Positions 24,212-32,848 of a stretch of DNA of 64,000 nt are shown piece by piece. The notes under the pieces are model-generated. The model worked only from the letters and a program-made list of their open reading frames with translations. It did not search any database and was not told the DNA's origin. A program made the position numbers and the translations under genes. Source of the DNA: Micromonospora sediminicola (lineage in GTDB: Bacteria > Actinomycetota > Actinomycetes > Mycobacteriales > Micromonosporaceae); NCBI RefSeq assembly GCF_900089585.1, contig NZ_FLRH01000004.1:1915001-1979000 (forward strand), written 5' to 3'. Numbering within the stretch: position 1 is the first letter of the stretch; each line of letters begins with the position of its first letter.

Positions 24212-26584
24212 TCAGCTCAGGTGTTCCGGCAGGTGCATCAGCGGGGCCCGACCCTGCGGCTGTTCCGGCTGCGGGCCGGACGGGTGGGCCGGTGGCACCG
24301 GCACGGTGACCGGCCGGGCGCAGGTGACCCGCAGCGGCTGGCCGTGGTGCAGCAGGTCCAGCACCGTGTCGGGGCCGCCGTTGCGCAGCGAGTATGTGGT
24401 CTGGTGCGGCCGGACGTCGACCCGCAACCGCATGGACCGCCACTGGAGCGAGAACTCCAGGCGGCTGAGCCGACTGGAGAGCCGGGGCGTGAAGGAGAGC
24501 GTCCCGTCGTGGTCGCGCAGCCCGCCGAAGCCGGCGACGAGCGCGATCCAGGCGCCGGCCAGGGACGCCATGTGCACCCCGTCGCGGGTGTTCTCGTTGA
24601 GGTCGTGCAGGTCCATCAGCGCGGCCTCGCGCAGGTAGCGGTGGGCCAGCTCGGGGAAGCCGACCTCGGCCGCCAGCACCGCCTGGGTGCAGGCGCTCAG
24701 CGACGAGTCGCGGACCGTGCGCCGCTCGTAGTAGGTGAAGTTGCGCAGCTTCTCGGCGGGGCTGAACGCGTCGCCCCGCCAGTGCATGGCCAGCACCAGG
24801 TCGGCCTGCTTGACCACCTGCTTGCGGTACAGGTCGAAGTACGGGTAGTGCAGCAGCAGCGGATACTTCTCCGGCGGCGTGTGCTCGAAGTCCCACTCCT
24901 GCAACCGGGTGAAGCCCTCCACCTGCTCGTGCACGTCGATGTCCGCGTCGTACGGGACGTGCATGTCGTTCGCGGCGTCCCGCCAGGCGGCGGCCTCCTC
25001 CTCGGTGACGCCGAGGTCGAGCGCCTGGTCCCGGTAGCGCATCGCGCAGTCGGCGGCGGTGAGCAGGTTCCGCTGGGCCATCAGGTTGGTGTAGACGTTG
25101 TCGTTCTTCACGGCGGTGTACTCGTCCGGGCCGGTCACCCCGTCGATGTGGAACCGACCGGCGCGGTCGTGGTGGCCGAGCGACCGCCACAGCCGGGCGG
25201 TCTCCACCAGCAGTTCCAGCCCGATCTCCCGTTCCAGCGCCTCGTCGCCGGTGACCAGCACGTAACGGCGCAGCGCGTCGGCGATGTCGGCGGCGATGTG
25301 GAACGCGGCGGTCCCCGCCGGCCAGTACGCGGACGACTCGGGCCCCTCGATGGTGCGCCACGGGAAGGCGGCGCCGTCGAGGTTGAGGGTGCGGGCCCGC
25401 TCCTGCGCCTGGGCGAGCGTGGCGTAGCGCCACTGCAACGCGTCCCGCACCGCGCCCGGCTGGGTGTACGTGAGCACCGGCAGCACGAACATCTCGGTGT
25501 CCCAGAACGCGTGCCCGTCGTACCCGGGGCCGGTGAGGCCTTTGGCGGAGATCGGCCGCCGTTCCGCGCGGGCGCCGGCCTGGAGCACGTGGAACAGCCC
25601 GAACCGGACGGCCTGCTGGACCTCCGGGTCGCCCTCCACCCGCACGTCGGCGGCGTCCCAGAACGTGTCCAGGTATTCCCGCTGCGCCCGGCGCAGCCCG
25701 TCCCAGCCGTCGAGCCGGGCGGCGGCGAGCGCCGCGCCGACCTGGTCGCGCAGCGCCGGCAGCGACCGCCGGCTGGACCAGCCGTACGTGAGGTACTTGA
25801 CCACGCGCAGCGTCTGGCCGGGCTTGAGCACGCAGCCGATCGTGGTGCGGACCCAGTCCTGGTATCCCTCGGACTCGATGGTGGTGCGTTCCGGGCCGGT
25901 CACGTCGTGGCCCATGGCGGCGGCCACCCGCAGTCCGCTGACCTTGGTGCGGTGGATGAGCAGGCCGCCGTCGTCGGTGGTCAGCTCCTCCTCGGCCTGC
26001 AACGGTGACTCCAGCACGGCGGCGACCCGGGGGTCGCGGCTCTGCGGCGGCAGCGACTCGTTCGCCACCAGCTCGGACTGGAGGATCAGCCGCAGCGGCC
26101 CGTCGACCGCCTCCACCTCGTAGTTGATCGCGGCGACCGAGCGCTGGGTGAACGACACCAGCCGGGTGCTGCGGACCTTGACCTCGCGGCCGGCCGGTGA
26201 ACGCCAGTGCACCTCCCGCTGGAGGGTGCCGGCGCGCAGGTCGAGGACCCGCTCGTGGGCGAGCAGCTCGCCGTAGCGGACGTCGAGCGGTTCGTCGTCG
26301 ACGAGCAGCCGGACCAGCTTGCCGTTGGTGACGTTGACGATGGTCTGCCCGGACTCGGGGAAGCCGAAGCCGGCCTCCGCGTACGGCAGCGGGCGCAGCT
26401 CGTAGAACGAGTTCAGGTAGGTGCCGGGCAGGCCGTGCGGCTCCCCTTCGTCGAGGTTGCCGCGCAGGCCGATGTGGCCGTTGGAGAGCGCGAAGACCGA
26501 CTCGGACTGGGCCAGCACGTCCATGTCGAGGCGCACCTCGCGGATGTGCCAGGGCTCGACCGGGTACGCCCGTTCGCGGATCAC
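24212..26584 (-). CDS. glycoside hydrolase family 65 disaccharide phosphorylase (trehalose/maltose/kojibiose type)
   Basis: A 790-residue cytosolic GH65 enzyme, expected to split an alpha-glucosyl disaccharide with phosphate to beta-glucose 1-phosphate and glucose. It has the N-terminal beta-sandwich (ALSNGHIGLRGNLDEGEPHG), the (alpha/alpha)6 catalytic barrel with HAFWDTEMFVLPVL, and the general acid Glu488 in VTGPDEYTAV. The end of the barrel carries the family's DLHDLNENTRDGVHMASLAG stretch. GTG 26584 overlaps the TGA of the beta-phosphoglucomutase gene (GTGA), so the two are one operon. The exact disaccharide cannot be told from sequence; trehalose or kojibiose are the best guesses. Confidence 0.92.
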   Translation of the reverse strand: MIRERAYPVEPWHIREVRLDMDVLAQSESVFALSNGHIGLRGNLDEGEPHGLPGTYLNSFYELRPLPYAEAGFGFPESGQTIVNVTNGKLVRLLVDDEPLDVRYGELLAHERVLDLRAGTLQREVHWRSPAGREVKVRSTRLVSFTQRSVAAINYEVEAVDGPLRLILQSELVANESLPPQSRDPRVAAVLESPLQAEEELTTDDGGLLIHRTKVSGLRVAAAMGHDVTGPERTTIESEGYQDWVRTTIGCVLKPGQTLRVVKYLTYGWSSRRSLPALRDQVGAALAAARLDGWDGLRRAQREYLDTFWDAADVRVEGDPEVQQAVRFGLFHVLQAGARAERRPISAKGLTGPGYDGHAFWDTEMFVLPVLTYTQPGAVRDALQWRYATLAQAQERARTLNLDGAAFPWRTIEGPESSAYWPAGTAAFHIAADIADALRRYVLVTGDEALEREIGLELLVETARLWRSLGHHDRAGRFHIDGVTGPDEYTAVKNDNVYTNLMAQRNLLTAADCAMRYRDQALDLGVTEEEAAAWRDAANDMHVPYDADIDVHEQVEGFTRLQEWDFEHTPPEKYPLLLHYPYFDLYRKQVVKQADLVLAMHWRGDAFSPAEKLRNFTYYERRTVRDSSLSACTQAVLAAEVGFPELAHRYLREAALMDLHDLNENTRDGVHMASLAGAWIALVAGFGGLRDHDGTLSFTPRLSSRLSRLEFSLQWRSMRLRVDVRPHQTTYSLRNGGPDTVLDLLHHGQPLRVTCARPVTVPVPPAHPSGPQPEQPQGRAPLMHLPEHLS

Positions 26585-27333
26585 GCGGCCGGCTCCGTGG
26601 CGAGCAGGTCGGCGAGGTCGGTGACCACCACGTCGGCGCCGTGCGCGCGCAGCTCGTCGGCCTGGCCGACCCGGTCGACGCCGATCACGTACCCGAAGCC
26701 GCCGGCCCGACCAGCCGCCACCCCGGCGAGCGCGTCCTCGAAGACGGCGGCGTTCGCCGGTTCGACGCCGAGCAGCCGCGCGCCCTGGAGGAACGTGTCC
26801 GGGTGCGGCTTGCCCCGCAGTCCGCGTTCGCGGGCGACCACCCCGTCCACCCGCGCCTCCAACCAGCGGTCCAGCCCGGCGGCGTGCACCACGGCGGCGC
26901 AGTTGGCGCTGGCCGAGACGACCGCCCGGCGCAGCCCGGCCCGGGTCGCGGCCTCCAGGTAGCGCACCGAGCCGTCGTAGACCTCGACCCCGTCGTGCTC
27001 GATCCGTTGGAGCAGCACGACGTTCTTGCGGTTGCCGATGCCGTTGACGGTGTCCGCCTCCGGCGGGTCGTCCGGCGCGCCCTCGGGCAACGTGATGCCG
27101 CGTGACGCCAGGAACGATCGCACGCCGTCGGCGCGGGGCTTTCCGTCCACGTACCGGTTGTAGTCCGGTCCGCTGTCGAACGGGCGGAACGGCTCGCCGG
27201 TCTCGGCCGACCGGCGTCGCAGGAACGCGTCGAACGTCTCGGCCCAGGCGGCGTTGTGCACCTTGGCGGTCTGCGTCAGCACACCGTCCAGATCGAAGAG
27301 ACACGCGGTCACGTGCGCGGGTAGGCCCAGCAT
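26581..27333 (-). CDS. beta-phosphoglucomutase-type HAD hydrolase
   Basis: A 250-residue HAD superfamily protein: nucleophile Asp14 and acid Asp16 in CLFDLDGVLT, a helical cap, motif II Ser in VVSASANC, motif III Lys in RGKPHPDTF and motif IV in VFEDALAGVAAG. This is the beta-phosphoglucomutase pattern. It would convert beta-glucose 1-phosphate from the GH65 phosphorylase to glucose 6-phosphate. The coupled order here (mutase first, phosphorylase second, 4-nt overlap) supports that pathway. Some actinobacterial proteins of this type are longer trehalose-phosphatase-like HADs, a less likely alternative. Confidence 0.9.
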   Translation of the reverse strand: MLGLPAHVTACLFDLDGVLTQTAKVHNAAWAETFDAFLRRRSAETGEPFRPFDSGPDYNRYVDGKPRADGVRSFLASRGITLPEGAPDDPPEADTVNGIGNRKNVVLLQRIEHDGVEVYDGSVRYLEAATRAGLRRAVVSASANCAAVVHAAGLDRWLEARVDGVVARERGLRGKPHPDTFLQGARLLGVEPANAAVFEDALAGVAAGRAGGFGYVIGVDRVGQADELRAHGADVVVTDLADLLATEPAA

Positions 27334-27381
27334 TGCCTGAATCTATCCAGGCCGTCGGCCGGGCAAACCCGATTCGACGCG

Positions 27382-27849
27382 TCAGCGGTTGGGGCGCAGC
27401 GTCCAGGTGACGGTGAGCGCGGAGGTCACGGTGCCGTCCTCGGTGCCGATCTCCACCTCGACCGGGAACTCGGGCCGCGTGCCGGCGTCCAGCTCGGCCA
27501 GCACGTCGGCGGGCGGACGCCCGAGCCGCGCGGTGGCCCGCACCGGCCCCATCGCCACCTTGAGGTAGCGGATGGTCGCGGTCACGGCCAGGGGTACGGC
27601 CCGGTCGAGCACCTGCCCGAACGCGGCCAGGACCACCGCACCGGAGGCGGTCTCACCCAGCGTGAACATGGCGCCGGCGTGCGGGCCGCCCACGTGGTTG
27701 TGGTGCGCCGGGTCGTCGGGGAGGCGGACCACGGCCCGGACCCCGCCCTCGGCCTCGGGCGCCACCTCGACGATTTCGATTCCGAGCGTGCGGGCGAACG
27801 GCACGGCTTCGAGGAGACCGGCCGCCACCTGGCGAGAGTCGATGGACAT
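27382..27849 (-). CDS. DUF4442/PaaI-like hotdog thioesterase
   Basis: A 155-residue hotdog-fold protein. The region HNHVGGPHAGAMFTLGETAS (about 50-69) is the hotdog helix with the HxxGG.H.G signature of PaaI/DUF4442 thioesterases. It probably hydrolyses an acyl-CoA, but the substrate is unknown. It stands alone, with short intergenic gaps on both sides; ATG 27849 has no strong ribosome binding site. Confidence 0.8.
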   Translation of the reverse strand: MSIDSRQVAAGLLEAVPFARTLGIEIVEVAPEAEGGVRAVVRLPDDPAHHNHVGGPHAGAMFTLGETASGAVVLAAFGQVLDRAVPLAVTATIRYLKVAMGPVRATARLGRPPADVLAELDAGTRPEFPVEVEIGTEDGTVTSALTVTWTLRPNR

Positions 27850-27915
27850 GCCCGAACGCTACTCGCCAGTAACAACCCGGGCAAGCCCGGCCCTCCGCTC
27901 CTTCGGTTCGGCGGA

Positions 27916-28644
27916 TCAGGCCGGGTGCTCCATGCCGGCGACGCCGTCCAGGACGGTGGTCAGGTTGCGGTGGAAGGTGTCCTCGGCGTCGAGGTGGGCG
28001 CCGTCGACGACGAGTCGGGCCACGGTGGGATAGCGGCCGGTGTCGAGCATGCGGGTCAGGTAGGGGCCGTGGGCGGCCTGCCAGGCGGGCAGGTCGGCGC
28101 CGGTCGCGCGGGCGGTGCGCCGCTCGGCGATCTCCCGGCGGAGCGCACCGACGAGGAACGCGTTGAGCGCGCCGAGGGCCCGCTGGAGGTCGTCCACGTC
28201 GCGTACCCCCGGGGCCTGGCTGAGCGCCGCGGCGGTCGTCTCGGCCACGGCGAGCGCGTGCGGCCCCAGGTGGGGCCGCGCGCCGAGCAGGTCGGGGAAC
28301 CATTCGTGATCGAGCGCGGCGGCGCGGGTCCGACGCATGACCGCCAGCACCGTGTCGCGCCACCCGGTGTGCCGGTCGGCGTCGGCGATCTGGGCGTAGA
28401 CGGCGTCGACCATCAGGTCGAGCAGTTCGGACCGGTTCGCCACGTAGTCGTAGAGCCGCATCGGCCCGACACCCAACTCCCTGGCCAGCTTGCGGACCGA
28501 CAACCCCTCCAGGCCGCCCGCGTCGGCGAGTCGGACGGCGGCGTCGGCGATCTGCGCCCGGGTCAGTGGCACCGGCGTCGCCCGCGGCCGGGGCTCGGGC
28601 CGTTCCCAGACCGGCAACGGCACGCTACCGTACGGTGTATCCAC
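27916..28644 (-). CDS. TetR/AcrR family regulator with TetR-like C-terminal domain
   Basis: A 242-residue repressor. The HTH is at about residues 28-72 (LTRAQIADAAVRLADAGGLE; VRKLARELGVGPMRLYDYVA), and the remaining helices form a ligand-binding domain of the TetR_C type. It diverges from the FAD monooxygenase gene. The GTG start at 28644 lies within the operator (28628-28660) and follows a reverse-strand TACACT at a distance of 7 nt, so the mRNA is probably leaderless. It likely represses both itself and the monooxygenase. Confidence 0.88.
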   Translation of the reverse strand: MDTPYGSVPLPVWERPEPRPRATPVPLTRAQIADAAVRLADAGGLEGLSVRKLARELGVGPMRLYDYVANRSELLDLMVDAVYAQIADADRHTGWRDTVLAVMRRTRAAALDHEWFPDLLGARPHLGPHALAVAETTAAALSQAPGVRDVDDLQRALGALNAFLVGALRREIAERRTARATGADLPAWQAAHGPYLTRMLDTGRYPTVARLVVDGAHLDAEDTFHRNLTTVLDGVAGMEHPA

Positions 28645-28660
28645 GAAATACAGTGTACGG
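28628..28660. promoter_or_regulatory. operator between tetR and the monooxygenase gene
   Basis: Arms CCGTACGGTGTAT and ATACAGTGTACGG (13 nt each, 11 of 13 complementary) flank CCACGAA. The site contains -10 hexamers for both directions: TACAGT on the + strand (28649-28654) and TACACT on the - strand (28657-28652). Bound TetR would shut off both genes. Confidence 0.75.
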
Positions 28661-28674
28661 CAAGGGAGGCGCGG

Positions 28675-29787
28675 ATGCGCATCGCGATCGTCGGCGGCGG
28701 CCTGGGCGGCCTGACGCTGGCCCGGATCCTGCACCGGCACGGCATCGACGCCGTGGTCTACGAACGTGAGGTGACCCGGTCCGCACGGGCCCCGGGCGGC
28801 TCGCTCGACCTGCACCCGGAGTCGGGGCAGCGGGCCCTGGCCGACGCGGGGCTGACCGAGCGCTTCCGGTCCGAGGCGCGACCGCAGGGCGAGGAACACC
28901 GCATCCTCGACCCGGCCGGACGCACCCTCGTGCACCACAGGCCGGATCCGGGCTCCTTCGCCGGCCGCCCCGAGATCGACCGCGGGGCGCTCCGGGACCT
29001 CCTGCTCGATTCGCTCCCCGCCGACGCGGTGACCTGGCACCGGCGGCTCGTCGCCGTGTCGCCGCACCCCGCCGGCGGCTTCGGGTTGACGTTCGACGGC
29101 GGTCACCGCGCCGACTGCGACCTCCTGATCGGCGCGGACGGCGCACGCTCGGTCGTCCGGTCGCTGCTGACCGACGCCACACCGTCCGCCATCTCGACCC
29201 TGGTGGAGCTGACGATCCGGGACGCGGACCGGGACCACCCGGACGTCGCCGAGATGGTCGGTCCCGGCAACCTCTGGGGCATGGGCGCGCGGCAGGTCCT
29301 GTCCGCGCAACGCCTCGGCGACGGCCGCATCCGCGTCGGCGTCTCCCTACCGGCGGTCGGCCACCCGGTCGACACCTACCGCCGCAAGCGCGCCCTGCTC
29401 GACCTGTTCGACGACTGGCACCCCCGCCTCACCGCGCTCATCCACGCCGCGGACGGTTCGCCGGCGCCACGCACCATCGAGGCCATGTCCACCGACATCC
29501 GCTGGGCCCACCGCCCGGGCGTGACCCTGATCGGTGACGCCGCGCACCTCCTGCCACCGGTCGGCGAGGGCGCCAACCAGGCGATGCGCGACGCCGCCGA
29601 CCTCGCCGTCCGCCTGGCCGCCGCGCCCGCCGACCCCGACGCGGCGATCCGGGCGTACGAGGAGGCGATGTTCGCCCGGATCCGCCCGATCGCCGAGATG
29701 TCGGCTCGGGTGCACGCGATGATGCTGTCCCCCACCGCCGCCGACGACATCGTCCGCTTCTTCGCCCCGCGGCCCACCGGGACCTGA
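28675..29787 (+). CDS. FAD-dependent aromatic monooxygenase (TetX/PHBH-like)
   Basis: A 370-residue group A flavoprotein monooxygenase. FAD-binding GGGLGG is at residues 7-12, the DG motif in LIGADGARSVVRS at about 150-162 and the GD motif in LIGDAAHLLPPVGEGANQ at about 285-302. The overall sequence resembles TetX-like drug-modifying hydroxylases, and control by an adjacent TetR regulator strengthens the idea that the substrate is an antibiotic or other aromatic compound. It could also be a tailoring or catabolic enzyme. ATG 28675 follows AAGGGAGG. It converges with the ABC permease gene with a 3-nt gap. Confidence 0.88.
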   Translation: MRIAIVGGGLGGLTLARILHRHGIDAVVYEREVTRSARAPGGSLDLHPESGQRALADAGLTERFRSEARPQGEEHRILDPAGRTLVHHRPDPGSFAGRPEIDRGALRDLLLDSLPADAVTWHRRLVAVSPHPAGGFGLTFDGGHRADCDLLIGADGARSVVRSLLTDATPSAISTLVELTIRDADRDHPDVAEMVGPGNLWGMGARQVLSAQRLGDGRIRVGVSLPAVGHPVDTYRRKRALLDLFDDWHPRLTALIHAADGSPAPRTIEAMSTDIRWAHRPGVTLIGDAAHLLPPVGEGANQAMRDAADLAVRLAAAPADPDAAIRAYEEAMFARIRPIAEMSARVHAMMLSPTAADDIVRFFAPRPTGT

Positions 29788-29790
29788 GGG

Positions 29791-30855
29791 TCAACCCGCG
29801 CTGAGGTCGGTGCGGCGGACGAGCCACCAGACGGCGACGAGCGCCAGCGCGGCCAGGGCCAGGTAGCCGCCGGCGACGATCAGGTGGAACTCGGGGATCC
29901 GGCTGCCCGGCTGGTACTGGATGTGCTGCTGGAGGTGGTGCTCCGCGAAGCAGGCGAGCGTCCGGCCGGTGCCGTTGTCGGGCGGACAGAGCTGTTGCAG
30001 CTCGACGCCGCTCAGCTCACGCCCGGAGGGGTCGAACGCGCCGGACGGCCCGTCCAATCCGTAGTTGATCAATCCACCCTTGACGACCAGGGCGTTGTCG
30101 CGCAGCACGTCGAGGTTCGGCCCGCCGATGGGCCGGTGCGCGGTCAGCGGCTCCCTCAGCGTGGGGTAGCGCCACCGGACCAGGTAGGACAGGCCGACGA
30201 AGCCCACGATCACGCCGAACACGGCGGGGAGTGTGCGCCTGATCGCGGCGCCGAGTGCGACGCCCACCGCGAACCAGCAGAGGCTGATCACCGCCGGCAG
30301 CATCGCGGTGTTGATGAACGGCCCGTAGTCGAACAGGGTCACCGGGGCGAGCCGGGCCTGGAGTCGCTCCAGATGGTCGCTGACGCCGGCGACGGCCGAG
30401 GTCACGGCGGCCACGAACAGGCCGAGCAGTGCCAGCCTGGTCCACAGCCAGCGCTGCGGGGAGACGTCCTGACTCCAGGCCAGCAGCAGGGTGCGCTGCT
30501 CGTGCTCCCTGGTCAGCACCGGGACGCCGACGAACACACCGATCAGCAGCGGCATCCACTGCACCACCAACGACAGGGCGGCCAGGGTCATGACCAGGGG
30601 GGACGATCCCCCGAGCCGCCGGCCCTGCGGCGAGTCCTCCGGGCAGAACGTCTCGTGGCACTGGTGCCACAGGCTGGTCAGCTCCACCGACAGGTAGGTC
30701 ATCCAGCCCACCAGGACCGCCGCCAGGATCAACGTGCCGATCAGGGTCCAGCGGTGCTGACGCCAGGTCAGCCAGAGCAGACCGCGTACGCCACCGGCGT
30801 ACCCGAGGTCGTCCTGGTGGCTCGCGGCGGTGGACACCTCGGTGGCCTGGCTCAT
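29791..30855 (-). CDS. ABC-2 type transporter permease
   Basis: A 354-residue membrane protein with hydrophobic helices at about residues 38-57, 95-115, 140-160, 183-207, 213-228 and 320-345, and an extracytoplasmic loop (about 245-310) with cysteines. It is the permease of the GntR-ATPase-permease operon: its start ATG overlaps the stop of the ATPase gene (ATGA). Such YtrA-controlled ABC-2 systems respond to cell-wall antibiotics in other bacteria; the substrate is not known. Confidence 0.85.
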   Translation of the reverse strand: MSQATEVSTAASHQDDLGYAGGVRGLLWLTWRQHRWTLIGTLILAAVLVGWMTYLSVELTSLWHQCHETFCPEDSPQGRRLGGSSPLVMTLAALSLVVQWMPLLIGVFVGVPVLTREHEQRTLLLAWSQDVSPQRWLWTRLALLGLFVAAVTSAVAGVSDHLERLQARLAPVTLFDYGPFINTAMLPAVISLCWFAVGVALGAAIRRTLPAVFGVIVGFVGLSYLVRWRYPTLREPLTAHRPIGGPNLDVLRDNALVVKGGLINYGLDGPSGAFDPSGRELSGVELQQLCPPDNGTGRTLACFAEHHLQQHIQYQPGSRIPEFHLIVAGGYLALAALALVAVWWLVRRTDLSAG

Positions 30856-31760
30856 GCGGCTGCCTCCCGCTCGTGCGGCGCCCGGGACGACGCCCGGAGG
30901 TAGGTCAGGATCAGCTCGTCCAGGGCGACGGGCTGGACGGTCCAGCCGGGTGCCACGACGGCGTGCGCCGTCGGTGCCGCCGGCCGCCGGAGGACGAAGG
31001 TGGACTGGCGTTCGGTGTGCTGCGCCTGGACGACCGTGCCCGGGCCGGGCGGCTGGTCGGCGCGGGGTCCGGTCATCCGGACGTGGCCGTCGAGCAGGTC
31101 CTCGACGTCGCCGGTGAGCACGGGCCGACCCGCGTCGAGCAGCAGCAGGTGGTCACCGACGCCGCTCAGCTCGGCGATGATGTGCGTCGACAGCATGACG
31201 GTCATGTCGTCCTCGGCGGCCTCCGCCATCAACTCGCCGGTCACCTCGGTGCGGGCCACCGGGTCCAGGTTGGCGAGGGGTTCGTCCAGCAGCAGCACCG
31301 CCGGGCGGGAGCCCAGCGCGACCGCCAACGCGACCTGCGCCCGCTGCCCGCCGGACAGCTTGCCGCAGCGCCGGTCCAGGGGGACGTCGAAGCGCCTCAG
31401 CCACGACAGCGCGCGCCGCTGGTCCCACACGCGGTTGGTCGACCGGCCGAAGCGGAGCATGTCCGACACGGTGAAGTCGCGGTAGAGCGGCTTGTCCTGG
31501 GCCAGGATCGCGACCCTGCCGCCCCCGTCGGTGGACCGGCCCCGCGCCACCGGCCGGCCGTGCACGAGCAGCGTGCCGCTGCTGGCCGCCAACGTGCCGG
31601 CGATGATGCTCAGCAGCGTCGACTTGCCCGCGCCGTTCGCGCCGACGAGCGCCACGATCCGGTTCGCGGGCAACGCGAAGCCGCAATCCCGCAGCGCCCA
31701 CACCGCGCCGTAGCGCCGGCTGAGGTCGCGGGCCTCGACGGCGACCGGCTGGCCGCTCAC
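30852..31760 (-). CDS. ABC transporter ATP-binding protein (YtrB/drug-export type)
   Basis: A 302-residue ATPase: Walker A GANGAGKST (residues 40-48), signature LSGGQRAQVALAVAL, Walker B AVLLLDEPLANLD and switch region MLSTHIIAEL, then a C-terminal extension of about 90 residues typical of drug-resistance ATPases. Note that the Walker B Glu is present. It overlaps the GntR gene by 4 nt (GTGA) and the permease gene by 4 nt, forming one tightly coupled operon. Confidence 0.93.
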   Translation of the reverse strand: MSGQPVAVEARDLSRRYGAVWALRDCGFALPANRIVALVGANGAGKSTLLSIIAGTLAASSGTLLVHGRPVARGRSTDGGGRVAILAQDKPLYRDFTVSDMLRFGRSTNRVWDQRRALSWLRRFDVPLDRRCGKLSGGQRAQVALAVALGSRPAVLLLDEPLANLDPVARTEVTGELMAEAAEDDMTVMLSTHIIAELSGVGDHLLLLDAGRPVLTGDVEDLLDGHVRMTGPRADQPPGPGTVVQAQHTERQSTFVLRRPAAPTAHAVVAPGWTVQPVALDELILTYLRASSRAPHEREAAA

Positions 31761-32161
31761 GCCGCGCCCTCCTTGTTCCGGAGCGCCGCGTTCTCCCCGA
31801 TCACCGAGGCGAGCAGCGCCTGGACGTCCTCGTCCTCCAGGCCGGCCTCCCGGGCCTGGCCGAGCCACCGGGCCAGGCTGCCACGCAGTCGGGCCATGAC
31901 ATGGGGATCGGCGTGGCCGAGCGTCCCGCTGACGAAGGTGCCCGCCCCCTGCCGCGCCTCCACCAGGCCGGACAGCTCCAGCTCCCGGTAGGCCTTGAGC
32001 ACGGTGGTCGGGTTGACCGTGCACGACGTCACCACGCTGCGCACGGTGGGGAGTTGGTCCCCGGGTCGCAGTGTCCCGATCCGCAGCGCCTCGCGGACCT
32101 GACGCACCAGCTGGGCGTACGCGGGGACGCTGCTGGACCGGTCGACATGAAAGTTGATCAC
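31757..32161 (-). CDS. GntR family regulator, YtrA subfamily
   Basis: A 134-residue YtrA-type repressor. The GntR winged helix spans residues about 10-75 (YAQLVRQVREALRIGTLRPG; LPTVRSVVTSCTVNPTTVLK; GLVEARQGAGTFV), and a short C-terminal helical dimerisation region follows, as in YtrA but not in larger GntR groups. It heads the operon with the ABC ATPase and permease and probably represses it. GTG 32161 has GGAGGG about 9 nt upstream. Confidence 0.92.
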   Translation of the reverse strand: MINFHVDRSSSVPAYAQLVRQVREALRIGTLRPGDQLPTVRSVVTSCTVNPTTVLKAYRELELSGLVEARQGAGTFVSGTLGHADPHVMARLRGSLARWLGQAREAGLEDEDVQALLASVIGENAALRNKEGAA

Positions 32162-32189
32162 CCTGGTGACCCTCCGTCAGATTGTTATG

Positions 32190-32201
32190 GTTCAGTAGAA
32201 C
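32190..32201. promoter_or_regulatory. putative YtrA operator
   Basis: GTTCAGTAGAAC is a 12-bp dyad (GTTC/GAAC) lying 29 nt upstream of the GntR start, between a possible -35 (TTAACT on the reverse strand) and an AT-rich -10 region (CATAAC). Its position is suitable for repression. The assignment rests on symmetry and position only. Confidence 0.45.
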
Positions 32202-32271
32202 ACCAGTTAAGCAACATGGCAATGCCCGCACGGCGTTTCGGCGACCGCCGCCTCCGGGTAGCCAGACGCCC

Positions 32272-32796
32272 ATGAACCGCGATCTCGCACGCGGGCTGAC
32301 GGTGGCCTGGGCGTTGCCGGAGTTCCGCGACGGGCTGCGCCACCTCGTCGACCTCGACGAGGTGACCGTCCTGCTGGCCGCGCTGTCGCTCCCGGACCGC
32401 GACCGCGAGGTCGAGCGGAGCCTGCTGGGCCTGCTGCGCTCCGGCCTGGAGACCACCGAGGTCCGGGAGGCGGTGTTGCTGCTGCTGGAGCGGGACACCG
32501 TACGCCGACCGCTCGTCGCCGCGGCGGTGGAGCCGATCGCCGACCGGCCGGGCCGGGTCACCGCCGTCACGTCGGCGGCCGAGGACCCCGCGGTACGGCG
32601 GGAGGTGCGGGCCGTGCTGGACAGCGCCGACGTGCGCGAGCTGATCTGGCGGGCGGTCGACGACCAGGTGAGCGACAACGGGTTCGGCCTGATCCGCCGG
32701 GCGGCGGTGCTGTTCGTCCGGCACCCGAGCGCACGGCGCCTGGCGTGGGCGCTACGCCGGCACGGCGTGCTCCGCGAACTACGCCGCAGGGCGTGA
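32272..32796 (+). CDS. helical protein, unknown function
   Basis: A 174-residue protein without recognised domain, apparently all-helical, rich in Arg/Leu/Val/Glu, with a repeated style (EVRELLxxALLL-like helices) that could suggest a repeat-type fold. ATG 32272 is the first plausible start; no ribosome binding site is evident. It diverges from the GntR operon and converges with the sulfotransferase gene. Codon use is normal for this genome. Confidence 0.6.
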   Translation: MNRDLARGLTVAWALPEFRDGLRHLVDLDEVTVLLAALSLPDRDREVERSLLGLLRSGLETTEVREAVLLLLERDTVRRPLVAAAVEPIADRPGRVTAVTSAAEDPAVRREVRAVLDSADVRELIWRAVDDQVSDNGFGLIRRAAVLFVRHPSARRLAWALRRHGVLRELRRRA

Positions 32797-32848
32797 CCCG
32801 CCCGGGCCGGCCGTCCCGGGGTGAGGGCCCGGTCCCGCTCGGGTCAGG

